From: Panopea generosa
Lineage: Eukaryota; Mollusca; Bivalvia; Adapedonta; Hiatellidae
Direction of reading: 5' to 3'
Assembly: GCA_029582155.1 (NCBI GenBank)
Contig: CM055903.1
Coordinates: 42,051,769 to 42,115,768, forward strand
Length of the DNA stretch: 64,000 bases
In this document: one piece after another, positions 1 through 23,660 of the stretch
Layout of the letters: every line of letters starts with the position of its first letter
Position numbering within the stretch: position 1 is the stretch's first letter
The notes under the pieces: model-generated
Databases searched by the model: none
Told to the model about the DNA's origin: nothing
The model's input: the letters and a program-made list of their open reading frames with translations, nothing else
Translations under genes and position numbers: made by a program

Positions 1-11020
<11,020 letters not shown>

Positions 11021-11234
11021 TTCTCGAAACTATCATAACTATGATGCGATAAGCATATTATGTGCATGTATTGATAAAACTTTGCCTTCACTATCTCTGA
11101 AAACATTCTATTTTTAAAGAGTTTTACTCATCTTTTCAACAGTTTGTTTAAATACTTTGTACTCATTTCAACCATCGGTCATTTTATCGTACCTAGAACC
11201 CCAACCACCAAAGAACTGTTTCTATGTGTTTTAT

Positions 11235-11330
11235 ATGAATATATATATCCATTTGAAAAAAAGATAGTATGACATATAACGTCTTAAATCTATCTTTTTT
11301 CAAATGAACATATAGTCATATATATACATG
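11235..11330. repeat. Short hairpin-forming inverted repeat
   Basis: CATTTGAAAAAAAGATAG and CTATCTTTTTTCAAATG face each other across about 25 bases, flanked on both sides by ATATAT. It lies 215 bases after the CPED1 stop, probably in the 3' UTR or just beyond. It could fold in RNA. Confidence 0.7.
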
Positions 11331-11689
11331 TTTATTTATGTATATTTAAGTGAGTGGGTGAGTGGGGTAGGGGTCCTAGCTATGAAACTTTGATCTGTGA
11401 TTTCAACAGCGCCGTAAGAGTCGAACACACAAAACAAAACAAAAACAAAAACAGAAAACAAAACTCTAAAATTGTTTAGATAAAACAACAGAAATGCAAA
11501 CCTCTATTTGCGATGTATCAATTGAGATATAATTATGTATGACAAGGGCACTGATTGCATGTATGTATATTACAACAGTTTGAAATACCATCTTGTTTTC
11601 TTTTCCTTTTTTAGTTCAATGCAAGTTATCCCGTATAATACATTTACTAGCAGGTATATATCATGGTAAATTGTCCGTCATCTGTCGTC

Positions 11690-12066
11690 CGACGTCCGTC
11701 CGTTACCCTTTTTCTTGTAGACCTCTGCTCTATCGTAATATAATAAGAAAAGTAGGGGTCATGTTCCATTCAAGGGTTTTTTTTTTCTGTTCAGTGTGTA
11801 CACTGTTGACAATATGAAAGTACACTTCCGAGACTAAATTTCTAAGCCCCATTTTTTTCTAAATTCACAACTGAAACATGACAATGCTTTCGAAATGTTC
11901 CAAAACATCAATAATACTTTTTAGATACAAAATGAAAATTAAAATAAAGAAAATGCATTTTAAAGAAGAAGAAACAGTGATTATTTATAACCGCCAGTAT
12001 GCGACCACCAGAGCAAGTATTGTCTATTTCCATTGGTGGTACATATACTATGCATATCTGCATTAA
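11690..12066 (+). repeat. Inverted-repeat arm A (LINE 3' debris)
   Basis: The reverse complement of 14,150-14,500 aligns along this stretch, with shared blocks such as AAGTAGGGGT, CTAAATTCACAA, AACATGACAATGCT, AATGCATTTT and TATTTATAACCGCCA. The partner at 13,875-14,201 encodes a LINE RT C-terminus, so this arm is probably a second, shorter fragment of the same element in opposite orientation. Confidence 0.7.
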
Positions 12067-12881
12067 TTCTATTTATGTTGTCGTGTTGGCCTTTTGCATA
12101 CAATGATTCCTGTTTTTAAAATTAGACAAACGCATTTTATCAGTATTAAAACCTATTTATTCTAATAAATTCTTTTTGAGATGTTTTCTGAAAAAAATCG
12201 TTGAAAATAGACGAGTAGCTCAACAGTAACAATCGATTAATTATTCTTTATGATACTGGGCATGGGTTTCCGCGTATTTGTATCGGTCTACGGACTTTTT
12301 ATTCTCGCGCTTATCCTACCTTTCCTCGTCATATAACATATTCATTCATAAACACTCACTATGACGTATTCATTCATAAATACAATTATATCCTTGTGCT
12401 ACTATAAAAATAGGCTGGAATAAGAAATCTTTAAAAACATGCCCTAGGACTTTTCATGGAAATCCGCTGCGGATAGAATATTCCGTCCCTTGGGATAACT
12501 GTTTTGGGTGGTTATGAGGCTCTATCGAGTCACGCCAAAACAATTATACTTCGACGAGTTATTGGAATTGCTGAACCACGCTGTTGGTGATTTTGTGACT
12601 TTTTGTTATGATGGCAGAGCTTCGTTACCGCTCGTTACCGCCAAAATAGTCATATCGGAACGGATTTTTCATCCTATCCCTCAAACCCATGATGAAGGAT
12701 ACTTATAATATCACCCACATAACTAAATAGTCACAAAATCAATGAGATTCGGTTATTTTAATACCTCGTATGGCCCATCATTTCTGTGGCATCGAGACTG
12801 GAACGTGACTCGATTCAGATATGTCTAAATATTCTATAGCAGTATCGCCAGCGGTAAATTTTGTCAATGATGACGTGATGT

Positions 12882-13272
12882 TACGGTGTCCCATTGGGAC
12901 CATCGCGGCATTTTTATTAAATTAAGTAAACGCGAAGATGGTGAAAATGCGAAAGAAGAAAACGCGAAACTACGATGGTAAAAAGTCGAAACTACGATGG
13001 TGAAAACGCGAAACTGCGATGATGAAAAGTCGAAACTACGATGGTGAAAAGTCGAAACAACGAAACTACGATGGTGAAAACTCGAGAATACGATGGTGAA
13101 AAGTCGAAATGATTTCGACTTTTCTCCATCGTAGTTTCGTTGTTTCGACTATTCACCATCGTAGTTGCGACTTTTCACCATCGTTGTTTCGACTTTTCAC
13201 CATCGTAGGATCGTTGTTTCGACTCTACTTAATTTAATAAATATGCCGCGATGGCCCCAATGAGACACCGTA
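12882..13272. mobile_element. Fold-back element with 46-bp TIRs and satellite-like arms
   Basis: The terminal inverted repeats begin TACGGTGTC and extend to TTAAATTAAGTA (12,882-12,928 against 13,226-13,272). A 6-bp target duplication TGATGT flanks it (12,876-12,881 and 13,273-13,278). The interior is tandem units of GTCGAAACTACGATGGTGAA type in the left half and their exact reverse complement in the right half, meeting near 13,110. It has no ORF. Structurally it is a fold-back (FB-like) non-autonomous DNA element. Confidence 0.85.
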
Positions 13273-13874
13273 TGATGTGTTGTTGTTGTTGTTGTTGCCG
13301 TATGAAGAGTCCATACAAGGTGTTGTAATAGCTGATTCACGCTGTTAACATAAGTGACTTTATGTCTTTTTGTATTAATTAGTCAATTGTTAAGATTAAG
13401 TATTTGTTTATTTTCAATATTATTATAATTTCTGAGAAAATCTCAAATAGAATGCATTGTATTAAAGGATGTTTTAAAATTGATAAGATGCGTGTGTTGG
13501 TTTGATTTCAGTGTAAACAAAACACATGGTCGGTTAGAAGTTTTGTTTAGTATGTTGTAATTTTGTTTACAACATTTGTGTGAAACATTAGAACAGAACA
13601 GAACATAATTTTCTTGACTTAAACTGTAAACAGTTTCTTAGTAGATACAAATACAAATTACATCCATATACAAACACAGGTGTTTCAATATAATCTTTAC
13701 ATCATTGTCTTAGGTTAGGTTACAGTAATGTTTTCTCTTCAAAATTCATATATGAACTGAAGAATAAACATATTTAAATAAATATTTACTCTAATTTGAG
13801 AACGATATCAAGGTGCAATATTCAGCGGTATTGCATTTCTTATATTAGATGCCTCTGCGATGAATTTACAAAGA

Positions 13875-14201
13875 TTAAACATATTCTTTTTTCCTTTTTT
13901 TTTTCAATAACTTTAAAAATTTAAACGTGCTATTTCTGTTTGTATAGTATTTTATAATACGTTTCTTTCTTATAGTAATATAAGCTTTACATTCAATGAG
14001 AAAATAGAATTCACCTTCCACATCATATTCATCACAATAAATAATAAGTCTATCTTGTCTCTCTAATATCTGTCTAGCATATCTTCCTGTTTCTATTTTC
14101 AAATTATGAGCGGAAATACGAATCTTAGTTAAGCAATAGCTGTATAGGCACAGTACGTACCACCATTGGAAATAGGAAGTGCTTCCGTGGGGTAGTCGCA
14201 T
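13875..14201 (-). pseudogene. LINE ORF2 C-terminal fragment (post-RT region with zinc-knuckle-like motif)
   Basis: The 108-residue frame has LTKIRISAHNLKIETGRYAR, then QDRLIIYCDEYDVEGEFYFL and IECKAYITIRKKRIIKYYTN. This order (arginine-rich RISAH.L.IE, a Cys-x2-Cys-like position, EGE.YFL.EC and an IRKKYI-like block) is the usual C-terminus of molluscan and cnidarian non-LTR retrotransposon polymerases. One Cys of the knuckle appears lost (IIYC). The catalytic RT domain is absent, so this is a 5'-truncated dead copy. Confidence 0.6.
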
Positions 14202-14500
14202 AATGGCGGTTATAAATAATCCTTGTTTTTTCTTCTTTAAAAATGCATTTTCATAATTTAAATGCTCATTTTTTTTATTTGAATGGTATTATTGATTTAT
14301 TTTGAACATTTTGACAGCATTGTCATGTTTGAATTGTGAATTTAGAAAAAAAGATTGATGCTTTGAAATTGGGGTATGAATACATGATTTCGGAAGTCTA
14401 CGTTCACTTAGTCAGCAGTGTACAAACTGAGCAAAAAAATCACTTATATGACACATTACCCCTACTTTTCTAAGCATATTTTGATAGTGCAGAGGTTGAC
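14150..14500 (-). repeat. Inverted-repeat arm B, partner of 11,690-12,066
   Basis: Its reverse complement repeats the order of arm A, including the CCCCTACTTTTC/GAAAAGTAGGGG region and the TATAACCGCCATTATGCGAC block. The arms are separated by 2.1 kb that holds the fold-back element. Confidence 0.7.
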
Positions 14501-14890
14501 AAACAGTAAAATGTAAGTTTCACTTCTTTCATTTGGGTCTCTCTATGAATGAAAAGCCTTCAAACTTTTATTATTTACTATAGAATAAAGAACAAAAATC
14601 AATGGTGGGTTTACACCTATAACAACATTGTGCAGTACAATGCAGTGTAGTGAATTACAGTGCAATACAGTGCAGTGCAGTGCTGTGCTGTGCAAAACTC
14701 TACTCAACGATTTATATTGTGGCTCGCATCAATTTAAGTTCCACTTCTTTCACATTTCGACGACTTTTAAGTAAAGTGCTATCCAATTAAAAACGCTTGC
14801 CTTGACAAACTAATATTTTCCTGACAAGTATATGTATGTTCTTGATGCTGGCTGCAATGCAAATAAAACCAAAAACTTTTAGACTTTTTA

Positions 14891-14950
14891 TGGGGATTGA
14901 ACCAACAACCACAAGCCAGTGAGAGAGATATTCTACCACTTAATTACTGG
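14891..14950 (-). mobile_element. tRNA-like SINE head
   Basis: On the minus strand an A-box-like AAGTGGTAGAATATC is followed about 25 bases later by a B-box GGTTCAATCCCC. It lacks a full cloverleaf acceptor stem, so it is more likely a SINE head than a functional tRNA. Confidence 0.45.
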
Positions 14951-15297
14951 CAAAAGTTTCAAAACCGTTTATTGTACCGTTAGGTAATTTACATAGTGTG
15001 TAATTTAACACAGTAAAGTAACCAATCAATTAAAGTTTCAAATTAATTTTCCTCTGAGTCACAAGATGTATAACTATGAGGTCTTGAATAAATAAAACAA
15101 CAATTTGTATCTTTTCATCTCATCTACATGTGCTTACTATGATCGATAGCATCACTGCTTAATTAGTATTTCAATAAGGCAATTTGTAAAATATATTTAT
15201 AAAAAAAATAAGAAAAATGTTTTTTAAACTGGAAATAATGATTTTTATATGACACTTATTGTTTTATGTTGAAAGCTCTTGAGAATTTACGTCTCTG

Positions 15298-15631
15298 TTA
15301 ATCATCATCGTACTCCTCCATTGGAATCTTCACTCCTTCCGTAGTGTCAATCCATTTGCCATTTCATCTGTATCTACCACCTCCTTCCCATCGATCGCCG
15401 CCTCCTTCATGCCGGTCCCCTCCTCCCCAACGGTCACTGCCACCGCCCCAACGGTCATTGCCACCTCCCCAACGGTCACTGCCACCGCCCCAACGGTCAT
15501 TGCCACCTCCCCAACGATCATTGCCACCTCCCCAACGATCACTGCCGCTTCCCCAACGATCACTGCCACCGCCCCAACGATCACTGCCTCCTCCCCAATG
15601 GTCTCCACTACCTTCTCTCGCATCGTTCATG
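15298..15631 (-). pseudogene. Minus-strand terminal exon encoding Trp-Gly-rich repeats, in-frame TGA
   Basis: A good acceptor (TTTTGTTATTAATTCAG) ends at 15,632 on the minus strand. The frame NDAREGSGDHWGGG then enters about ten copies of the heptad GG(S/N)DRWG, ending DRWEGGGRYR and a TGA at 15,364-15,366. The same frame continues past the TGA as NGKWIDTTEGVKIPMEEYDD to a TAA at 15,298-15,300, an acidic tail that looks like a genuine C-terminus. Either the stop is a mutation (pseudogene or sequencing error) or the protein really ends early. Low-complexity RGG/WGG-like repeats are common in RNA-binding proteins, but I do not recognise the gene. The other open frames here are register shifts of the 21-nt repeat. 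Confidence 0.45.
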
Positions 15632-15884
15632 CTGAATTAATAACAAAAGCCATTTCATACGTTATAGAATACGTTTATGTGTGTATATCTGTCCATAGAT
15701 ATATTTATTCAAACATGCCAAACTAATTAATTGGAAAATTATTTTACAGCCAAACTATTTTGATGATTTATTAACAAACTGAGGTTGTGTGCTCGTGACC
15801 AACTCGGTCCAAATATTTTATTTGAGAAAGTTGTCCAGGTACTTGCTGAGGGACGATGGTTCTGCTCACTCGGATACACTCAAC

Positions 15885-16356
15885 GATCACCACACAGCTG
15901 TGCCCCTTTCCCCCACGGTAACATGATTCTCACGCTTAAAAAAAATCCTATGTAATTTGGTTTTGAAATATTTTCAAAATGGTTCATAGTGGTTATGATT
16001 TCTTACTGCAGATGAGTAGAGCAAAAGTTGGTTTATCATATACTGCAATAAGACATCACTGGGGTTAAAAAAAGGGACTTTTATAGGATTTCAAGATATG
16101 CATGTATTTATGAGCATTTGAGGACTTCTTTTTTTCAAAAAATCTCAGGGTGTCACTGCACCCTCTTTTTTGAAAAAAAGAAAACAACAAGCTTGTCAAC
16201 CTAACAGTTATTGTGCATTTTTATGTGGGTATACGTTCCTGCTATGAAAAAAAAATACATTAAAAAAAAATCTTTGTGGAATTCTTTTATTACCATGAAA
16301 ATCCTAGACCTTATTTTACATAGAACAAAGGACAAAATTCAACTGTGTAGTGAGAC
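15885..16356. mobile_element. ~450-bp MITE family M1, copy 1
   Basis: Ends correspond to GTCTCACTACACAG and CTGTGTAGTGAGAC (the left end is mutated here). It shares the interior, in the same order and orientation, with 24,034-24,470 and 59,784-60,252: CCCCACGG, a TTCAAAATGGTTCATAGTGG block, ATAAGACATCACTGG, and GCATTTGAGGACTTC. Confidence 0.75.
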
Positions 16357-16456
16357 CCCAGAGTTATTCCTCAACCAATAAAACTGCATATACCATATAT
16401 AACCTGACATGTGTTGCTAATAGCGCCAAATTCCATTAAACTGTCGGATTAAATTA

Positions 16457-17652
16457 ATTCACATGCACTTATTGCTGCTTATAAAAAACAGTTATTTGTT
16501 GCCTAACAATCGCAACTTGAAAGAAATTGTCAGAAAAATAGCTTCTTTTCAAATTGATATTTTAACATGTTAAAACATGATATTTTGGAAATAGCTGTTT
16601 CGAATTTAAAAATTTAATGTATTATATCAATTTATCTAAGCATTAATACAGTTGGGTGCTTTATTTGTTGTACCAATTAGCGACGATCAATCACTAAACC
16701 TCTTTCAGGATTCAAATCAACACATGCCCAATGAGAAAATGTCTTTTCTTCATATAATTTTTATATGCAAAATAGTTGAAGTATCTTTTAAGAATCTATT
16801 TTATGGTACATGTAGGCATTCACACTGGATATACTAAGAGCTTTGACTATTTCTAATGCTGATTTGCTATAAAAGAGTACTCGCACATGTCAGTAGGGTT
16901 GATTAATATTCTCCTAACGGTGAATTGAACACAAAAAGTCGTACACAATCAAGCAAATAATAATGAAAGACGCACCGATCAAAATATCTTCCTTCGTGTC
17001 TTCCCCCATACAATTGGGCTGTAAGTAAAATACACAATACATTATACGCGCACCCATCCATCATTTATTCATTAATGTCACATTTCTCAAATACAGACTG
17101 TCAAACACCAACATTATAAATGATATATTTCCAAATTTCAGATTGTATACGGAAATTAAATAGTAAAAAATAAAAAAAAACATATACGTCCAATCCGAGA
17201 AGTATCAGTTAACGATGATCATAAATTTAAAGAGATAAAAAAAATAGAAATTTTATTTTTACCAGCCGAACCTGATAAAGTTTAGAATATCAGGCACTGA
17301 CATATTATTCTCTTTATCATGTCATTATTTGCGCGTTTCATATGACGCACCTTTCAACTTCGCGGGTCATATTGCATATAGCCAATACATTTCTTTCTAC
17401 TTGGTAACATTTTTATTTATAACTTTACATTCACACTGTAGAACACCAACGCGAACAACACAAAATCAATCTACCTTAAAAAGAATACTGAAGTCTAAGT
17501 ATTAATAATTGGATATTAACATTGCTTGACGACACAAACACATAGCCAGGCAATAGGTTTTAATGCAACTTTTCATGATACTATTTTCAACAAGTTTTAT
17601 GTCTCATCTAATTTCAAACGCCGGCAACCAAATAGAATTAAACAAGTACAAA
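16457..17652. other. AT-rich stretch without recognisable gene
   Basis: Only short open frames with no family resemblance. The first part after the MITE (16,360-16,450) resembles 3,540-3,640 (ACCA.TAAAACTG, TATAACCTGA), so it is repeat-derived. Confidence 0.5.
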
Positions 17653-17664
17653 GACATGGTAGAA

Positions 17665-17901
17665 TTTTGATTGATTGATTGAATATTTTAGCGTCATTTT
17701 TATGCCATCGAAGGCTAACATACGTTCAGTTAACCTAACCACTGTTTGGGATTAACCAGTACTCGAGCACACCCGGTCTCCGCAAGTAACTGATAACTTT
17801 CCCACTTGAATTAGTGGTGAGAGACGAATGAAAATGAGACACAGTGTCGTATATCAATCATCACGGAGACTGTCGGGCGGGGGATTCGAACTCACGACCC
17901 C
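17665..17901 (-). mobile_element. 5'-truncated tRNA-derived SINE S1 with 12-bp target duplication
   Basis: On the minus strand it starts at the B-box end of the tRNA head (GTGAGTTCGAATCCCCCGCC), runs through the same body as 35,907-36,193 and ends in a TCAA repeat tail. The target duplication GACATGGTAGAA is at 17,653-17,664 and 17,902-17,913. The A-box part of the head is missing, a typical truncated integration. Confidence 0.85.
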
Positions 17902-18695
17902 GACATGGTAGAAATCAACAACATGCACAATCATCCAATGAATTGCATGCATGTTAGTATTCTAAATCAAACGTAAACAACACGTGAATGAAATTTCTGT
18001 ATAAAGGACAGTTCTAGGACTGGTCGGCCCGATGTCAGTATAATGTGACTGGGTGGGGTATCATACCATGTGTCTGTGGCATGATATACCGGTGTGGCAG
18101 CACTTATAATACTGTCTGAAGTAGAGACACCGTTGCGATATAACTGAAACATTGTTGAAAGCGCCGTTAAACATCATACAAGCAACCAACAAACACCGGC
18201 TTATCAAAATAAATGCACTTAAATAATCAAAAAAAAATTTCAATATCGGAATTAAGATACCCTCTATCTACTAAAAGGTTTACTTTAACATGGAATGTTC
18301 TTACAATAGTTGCAATATATCAATAATTGATTTTTAAATAGATAACTGTCATAAACCTTTATTAATGTATATAAGCAATATCTGATCCTAATGTCATTGA
18401 ATTAAACGTGGTTTTCTTTTAAATTTTATTCTCTCTTTGGCGTATCGAAGTTGTTTTTTATGTCAATTAATCTCTGCTTATGTGTGTTTACTATGCAATG
18501 TTTTAGGCATGCACTTTTATTGCATATGTCACTCTTATCTTATGTATTATACTACGATACTTGTTATGTATATTAGTTGTATTCATGCTGCTTTTGTGGT
18601 TGTGCTCGTTGTATGCTACTTTTCCTGCTGGTCAAATTTTTTTCTTATTTTTGTTGAAAATATATCTCAATTATTGTACCTGATTAGAACAAAAC

Positions 18696-18890
18696 GTGGT
18701 CCAGCGGTAGAGCATTGGCGCGATGATCAGAGAGTCATGGGTTCGATCTTCCACCACAAATATGTTTGATGTCCTTGAGCAAGATACTTTTCTGCATATG
18801 GTTTAGACTGGTTCTGTACCAAGAAGATTTCGAGCGTGATTTGTATAAGTTGTAATAACTTATTTCCAAATCGAGGTCAAATAAATTAAT
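18696..18890 (+). mobile_element. tRNA-headed SINE S2 with conserved central domain
   Basis: The head has an A-box-like CAGCGGTAGAGC (18,702) and a B-box GGGTTCGATC (18,739). The body carries GTCCTTGAGCAAGATACTTT and CTGCATATGGTTTAGACTGG, the block found in fragments at 9.8, 43.4 and 45.7 kb. It ends in an AATAAATTAA-like tail. Confidence 0.7.
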
Positions 18891-18899
18891 TTAAACTAA

Positions 18900-21800
18900 A
18901 CGCTGACATGTACCACGTGTACACAGCCAACTTCAGTGCTCACTCGATGAAATAAAAGTAAATGTACTTCTGACCTTTCTTTATATAGTACGTATCGCAC
19001 TTTTTTTAAAATAACCTTTGATCAACGTCATAGCTGCGTATAATTACGCACAAGAAATTAGAGGGTCAAAGCAAACATGGTTAAGTTTTTATGAAAATCT
19101 AAGAAGGTATATTGCTATTTGCTAATTAAATGTAATAAAACTGGAACAATCCCTGTTTCTGCTCAACCACCAGACATACGCTAAGGTTTCTATTTTTTTT
19201 TTCAGAATTACCTAGTTAAATATTATGTAAATAAAATAATTTATATCAATACCTCTCCTCTTCCATTCGTCAAACAAAGATAGAGAAGATCGTCAGAGTA
19301 TTGACAAGAGCTGGTAAAATGTGTATTCACTATTTTAATGTATTAAATATGAGTAAACATGGTTCGGTTATACTAAAACAGTTGTTTTTGAAAACGTTAC
19401 TACAAGTCATACGAATACAAAACTATGAAAATATTGAAGTTACATATCAGGATATAGTAACGAAAGAAGAGCATATATGAACAATACATTGAGTAATACA
19501 AACACGAATAAGAAGCGACAGCCTTGGTATAAACTGACGAAAATAACAGTTGCTTAAATTAGATATAAACGAATCTGAAATTAATGTATGTTGCTTATAC
19601 GTGTTTTTAAGAATGATACTTATTATATTACTGTTGTGTTGTTTGCTTATCCGAGAGAACTTTATTTAGTTATTTCCGTTTATCGACACATGCTTTACAC
19701 TACTTCTTATTGATAAGTCAGAACCACTTCTTTCTTTTTTCCATTGTTTTGCAAATCCCTAAATGACGGCATATTCAATGGATTGTGGTCTAATATTAGA
19801 TAAAGAAGAGATAACAGTTTGAAATATATAATATACTGAACATTTCCATATATAAAATATCGCTACTTTTTAAGTATGTTTTTACTTATGTGATTTCACA
19901 TAAAACAGAATAAAAACAATCACTGTAATAAGCAAATCGTAAATCAGTGTTAATAAATTTACATACGTTGTCCAAACATAAAAGGCAAGAACGTTACTAC
20001 CAACGTCACCAACAGCATTTCAACGTGCATCGTCGAGCGTTCTCTCGTCCATATGATATCCCACAATGATTTGTTTTAATACGAATTGATAAGTCATACA
20101 GTTCAAGCAAAATATCTGTCTGTCATGGCGACGCGATGATTAACATTTTTTTTATGATAAAATTGACATTATGATTCACATGAAACATTGTTTAATGGAG
20201 TACTGTTATATAGATCATTTACATTGTAAAAACGGTGTGTGAATAAATGAATTTTGATTTATTAAAGAAGCAATTATTAATTAAAAACCGTCATTGTTTT
20301 ACAGGTCCATTTATAAAACAATAGTTTTACTCGTACACTTGATTGACACTTACCCATCAACATTGCTTGTTTATGTTAATTAACCTTTTGTTTGACGTTT
20401 GCCATAGAGTCTTAATATATAAATGTATATTTAGTGTTAGTTTTTTTCACTCGTCGCAATTTTATAGTTGAACAGTTATAATGGGAGCATTGAATATATT
20501 ATTCGATTTTCCTTTTTCAATATTTCGAGGATTTGTAACAAGATAACTAAAGTGGATGTTTGTCATACAAATATGCAACTGTCATCATGTTGATATCGCC
20601 AGTAATTTAAACATCTTTAACACTATTATAATTCAGAAAAAAAGAACATCCAGAAGAGTTTGAGTCAAATAGCTGCATACTTTGATAAAAGGACGACTTC
20701 CGGTTTGTGGTAAAACATGCTAAAATCAGACGTCCAATCGATGGCGTTTTTCAATGTTAAGTGCACAAATCGAACGGTTTTATGTAATTGTTATATAACG
20801 TTCATTAAGTTAATCTGTGACTTTCCTTTCTAAATGTATCATATTTGTTTGGAATGGATAGCCTACCTGAATAATAGTGTTTCATGTTAACTGTGGTGCT
20901 GTTGTACGCACACGCGAATAAATCCGTACTGGTGGCAAGCAAGCGGATTGTTAACAAAGTGCAATATAGAAATCTAATCCAAGATGTTATATTACTAAAC
21001 ATTTAACGATTGAGTAAACATTTGATAAATCACAGTTGAGTAATTGCAATGAAAATGTCAAAGTTAATTGGAATGCATTTGCTACATGCTTGACACGACT
21101 AAAGTGCACGTCAGTGTTTCTTTCCTCTGTACGTATTCTATGTGCAACCTCTGCTAATAGATGATTAGCTAACATTCCAACCTGACGATTGTTTAATGAT
21201 TTCGTTTACATTATCTACATTTGATTAATTAGATTATCAAAATTTCGTGAGTTAAGATTGTTTTTTTTTGGCCTTGATATTTACCATTTTTCGTTCATGT
21301 GTTGCTATGTTGATAAGCTTTTTTAAAATAGCGTTGGAATAAAATGCCGAGTTTAATGTGGTAAAACAATTTCTTTTGCATATTAGTATTTATGTATATG
21401 TAAAAAATAAACATATGTGTAAGAAGGATACCATGTGGAAATTGCGACAAACAAACCATAGGCACAATATCAAGACATCTGTCAAACCAATAAATTTGGT
21501 GTCGACCATGACTTATATACTATGGAATTACATGCAACACATCTGGACAGGGTTTACAAATTTACATACATGATCTGATAGCTTTATATGGGTAAGATCC
21601 AGTAAAGGATTCGTGACTACTCACATGCTTTATAAAGGACATATTTAGAAGCCCGTTGGATCATGGAGATACAGTCGTCTGGTCTGTACATTTATGTCTA
21701 GTTATTTTCAAATAATTATTTTCATATATATCATACATTTTGAATTTGCATCTGAAAATATCCTAAAAGTCTGAAATTCTGTTGTTTTTATTTCAATTAT

Positions 21801-23200
21801 ATCCCTTTATCAAATAAAATACATATGATTTCATTGTATCTTCATGATTCTGCCCATGTGTTGCAGATTTGTCAAACAGTAACCCAATGTCATTTAGCAT
21901 AATTCATGAATATATTCTAATGCTCTCATATGTGCAAAGACATAGGTATTTTTTATTTAAATTATCGTATGTTTATTGTGTACATTGTTATTGGCGATGT
22001 TTCCAACATATGCGTCTCCTATGTGTACATATGGGATTTAAAGTGCCAAACTTTCGTTTGTTCATTAATACGGCTGTACCCAATAATCAGTTTCCGTACT
22101 TATGTCGTTTTTCTTGAATCATCCTTTTTAACGTAGTGTTACGGTCTTCATCACCATCAAAATGACCATCTTTTTTATGGGACAGAAATTACTTTTTGCA
22201 AACACCAATACCATCGCATGTGACTGTGCCGATATCAAGTAAGGATAAAATGTTTGGCGGTATAAATATGCCAACGGTATGTAAATGGTAATGTTTATAA
22301 ACTAATATTTCATTATATATTCTTAACACACATATTGGGTATAATCGCAAAGATATCACGGATGGAGATGTCTTTACTAAATGCTTTTTTCGTTATATTA
22401 AAGTCCATCAAGGTGATATTGGCGTATATGATTTTTTTGACAAACTTGTGTTTGGACAAATATGTATGAAAAGTATGGTGAGGTAACTGGAACATACGAC
22501 CGTAGTACATGAAGGTAGGAGGTACTTTGGGTTGGAATAATGCTCAATTTTCAAATCTTGATTATATACTTATTGTTTTCAATAAGTTATATATAAACGA
22601 ATATGAATCAATTGATCAAGTAATTCCAAAAGTAAAATTCACTATTTGTACAATATTATAACGAATAGCTCCATCTTAATAAACAATTCAAATGTACCTA
22701 CCATCCCGCCTTCTCCAAAACATAGGATTGCCGCCAGACTGGATAAATAAACTTGAATGATCCGCGAGCAAAATCAAATGTAATACTATAACGCTGTGTA
22801 AATGTAATACCAAGAAGACGGAATCTGTCATTGACTTTGTTTAAATATATAATATATATGTATATAGTGTAGTGTAGCCATGTATGTTTTGTGGTTCACC
22901 TATTCTGTGTAATATAAATTGCTAATGTTTGTTTGTAAATCTTTATAATGAGAAGAAAAGGAATTTTAAACGTTTTGTTCAATCGAAAAATCAAAACATC
23001 ATATTAGAACACACAGTTCAGTAATATCCGTACTAGATAGACTTTAGTTATTTTCAAATCATTGCTTTTTTTTTATTTCGTGGACAACTTTAATATGTCC
23101 ATAAAATAATATGTATTATAGGATGAATCGAAATGTCAAAGACTTTGTGTTTCTCATCATTTATATCTATGGAAAATATTACTCAGAAGCCCACATACAC
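18900..23200. other. 4.3-kb stretch with no recognisable gene
   Basis: Several 60-80 codon frames exist on both strands (for example at 20,805-21,175 minus and 21,869-22,136 plus). None has splice context, motif or similarity I recognise. Composition is AT-rich, as in the introns. Confidence 0.5.
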
Positions 23201-23204
23201 CTTG

Positions 23205-23420
23205 GAAACTTAGTCTGTAGTACGGATCCAGCTCTACCGCTTGCGTCCGTTACATTTGAGCACGTTGATTGGTCAGTTGATTCGGGGATAGTTGAATGAC
23301 ATCACAGTTTGGTAAGCGTTGAGTTGCTTTAAAATATGGGAAAAGCATATAATTCCCCACCTTTTCATTAATATGAATAGATCCGATTTAGCAGTTACCA
23401 GGGACTAGAATTGACTATGG
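23205..23420 (+). repeat. Dispersed ~200-bp repeat, copy 3
   Basis: Contains TTGAGCACGTTGATTGGTCA, GAATGACATCACAGTTTGGT and AAGCGTTGAG, as in the 2,620 copy. It is followed within 30 bases by copy 4 in direct orientation. Confidence 0.6.
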
Positions 23421-23444
23421 GAAACTTGATATTAACTAGTCTGT

Positions 23445-23660
23445 AGTACGGGCCCATCTCTCCCGATTGGGTCCGTAAATATCAATGCTTGGAAAGCCCC
23501 ATTTGAGAAGGTTGACTGGTCAATTGCTTCAACTGAAAGTTTGAATGACGTCACAGATTAGTAAGCGTTCAATTGTTATGAATTGTGGGACAGGCATAGC
23601 ATTATCTGTTTTTTCTTTGGGACTAATAAACCTGATTCGGGACATATCAAGTTCTGGGAT
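23445..23660 (+). repeat. Dispersed ~200-bp repeat, copy 4
   Basis: Contains TCTGTAGTACGGGCCCA at its start, GAATGACGTCACAG, GTAAGCGTT, GAATTGTGGGACAGGCATAG and GGGACATATCA. It lies in tandem with copy 3. Confidence 0.6.

Noticed and set aside
18696-18765. Functional tRNA gene at 18.7 kb
   Set aside because: The acceptor stem does not pair well and a SINE body follows directly.
18437-18769. 110-codon hydrophobic frame
   Set aside because: It overlaps the tRNA-headed SINE at 18,696 and shows no domain or splice context.
20805-21175. Two minus-strand frames as a small gene
   Set aside because: They are in different frames and show no family motif, Kozak context or conserved splice sites.
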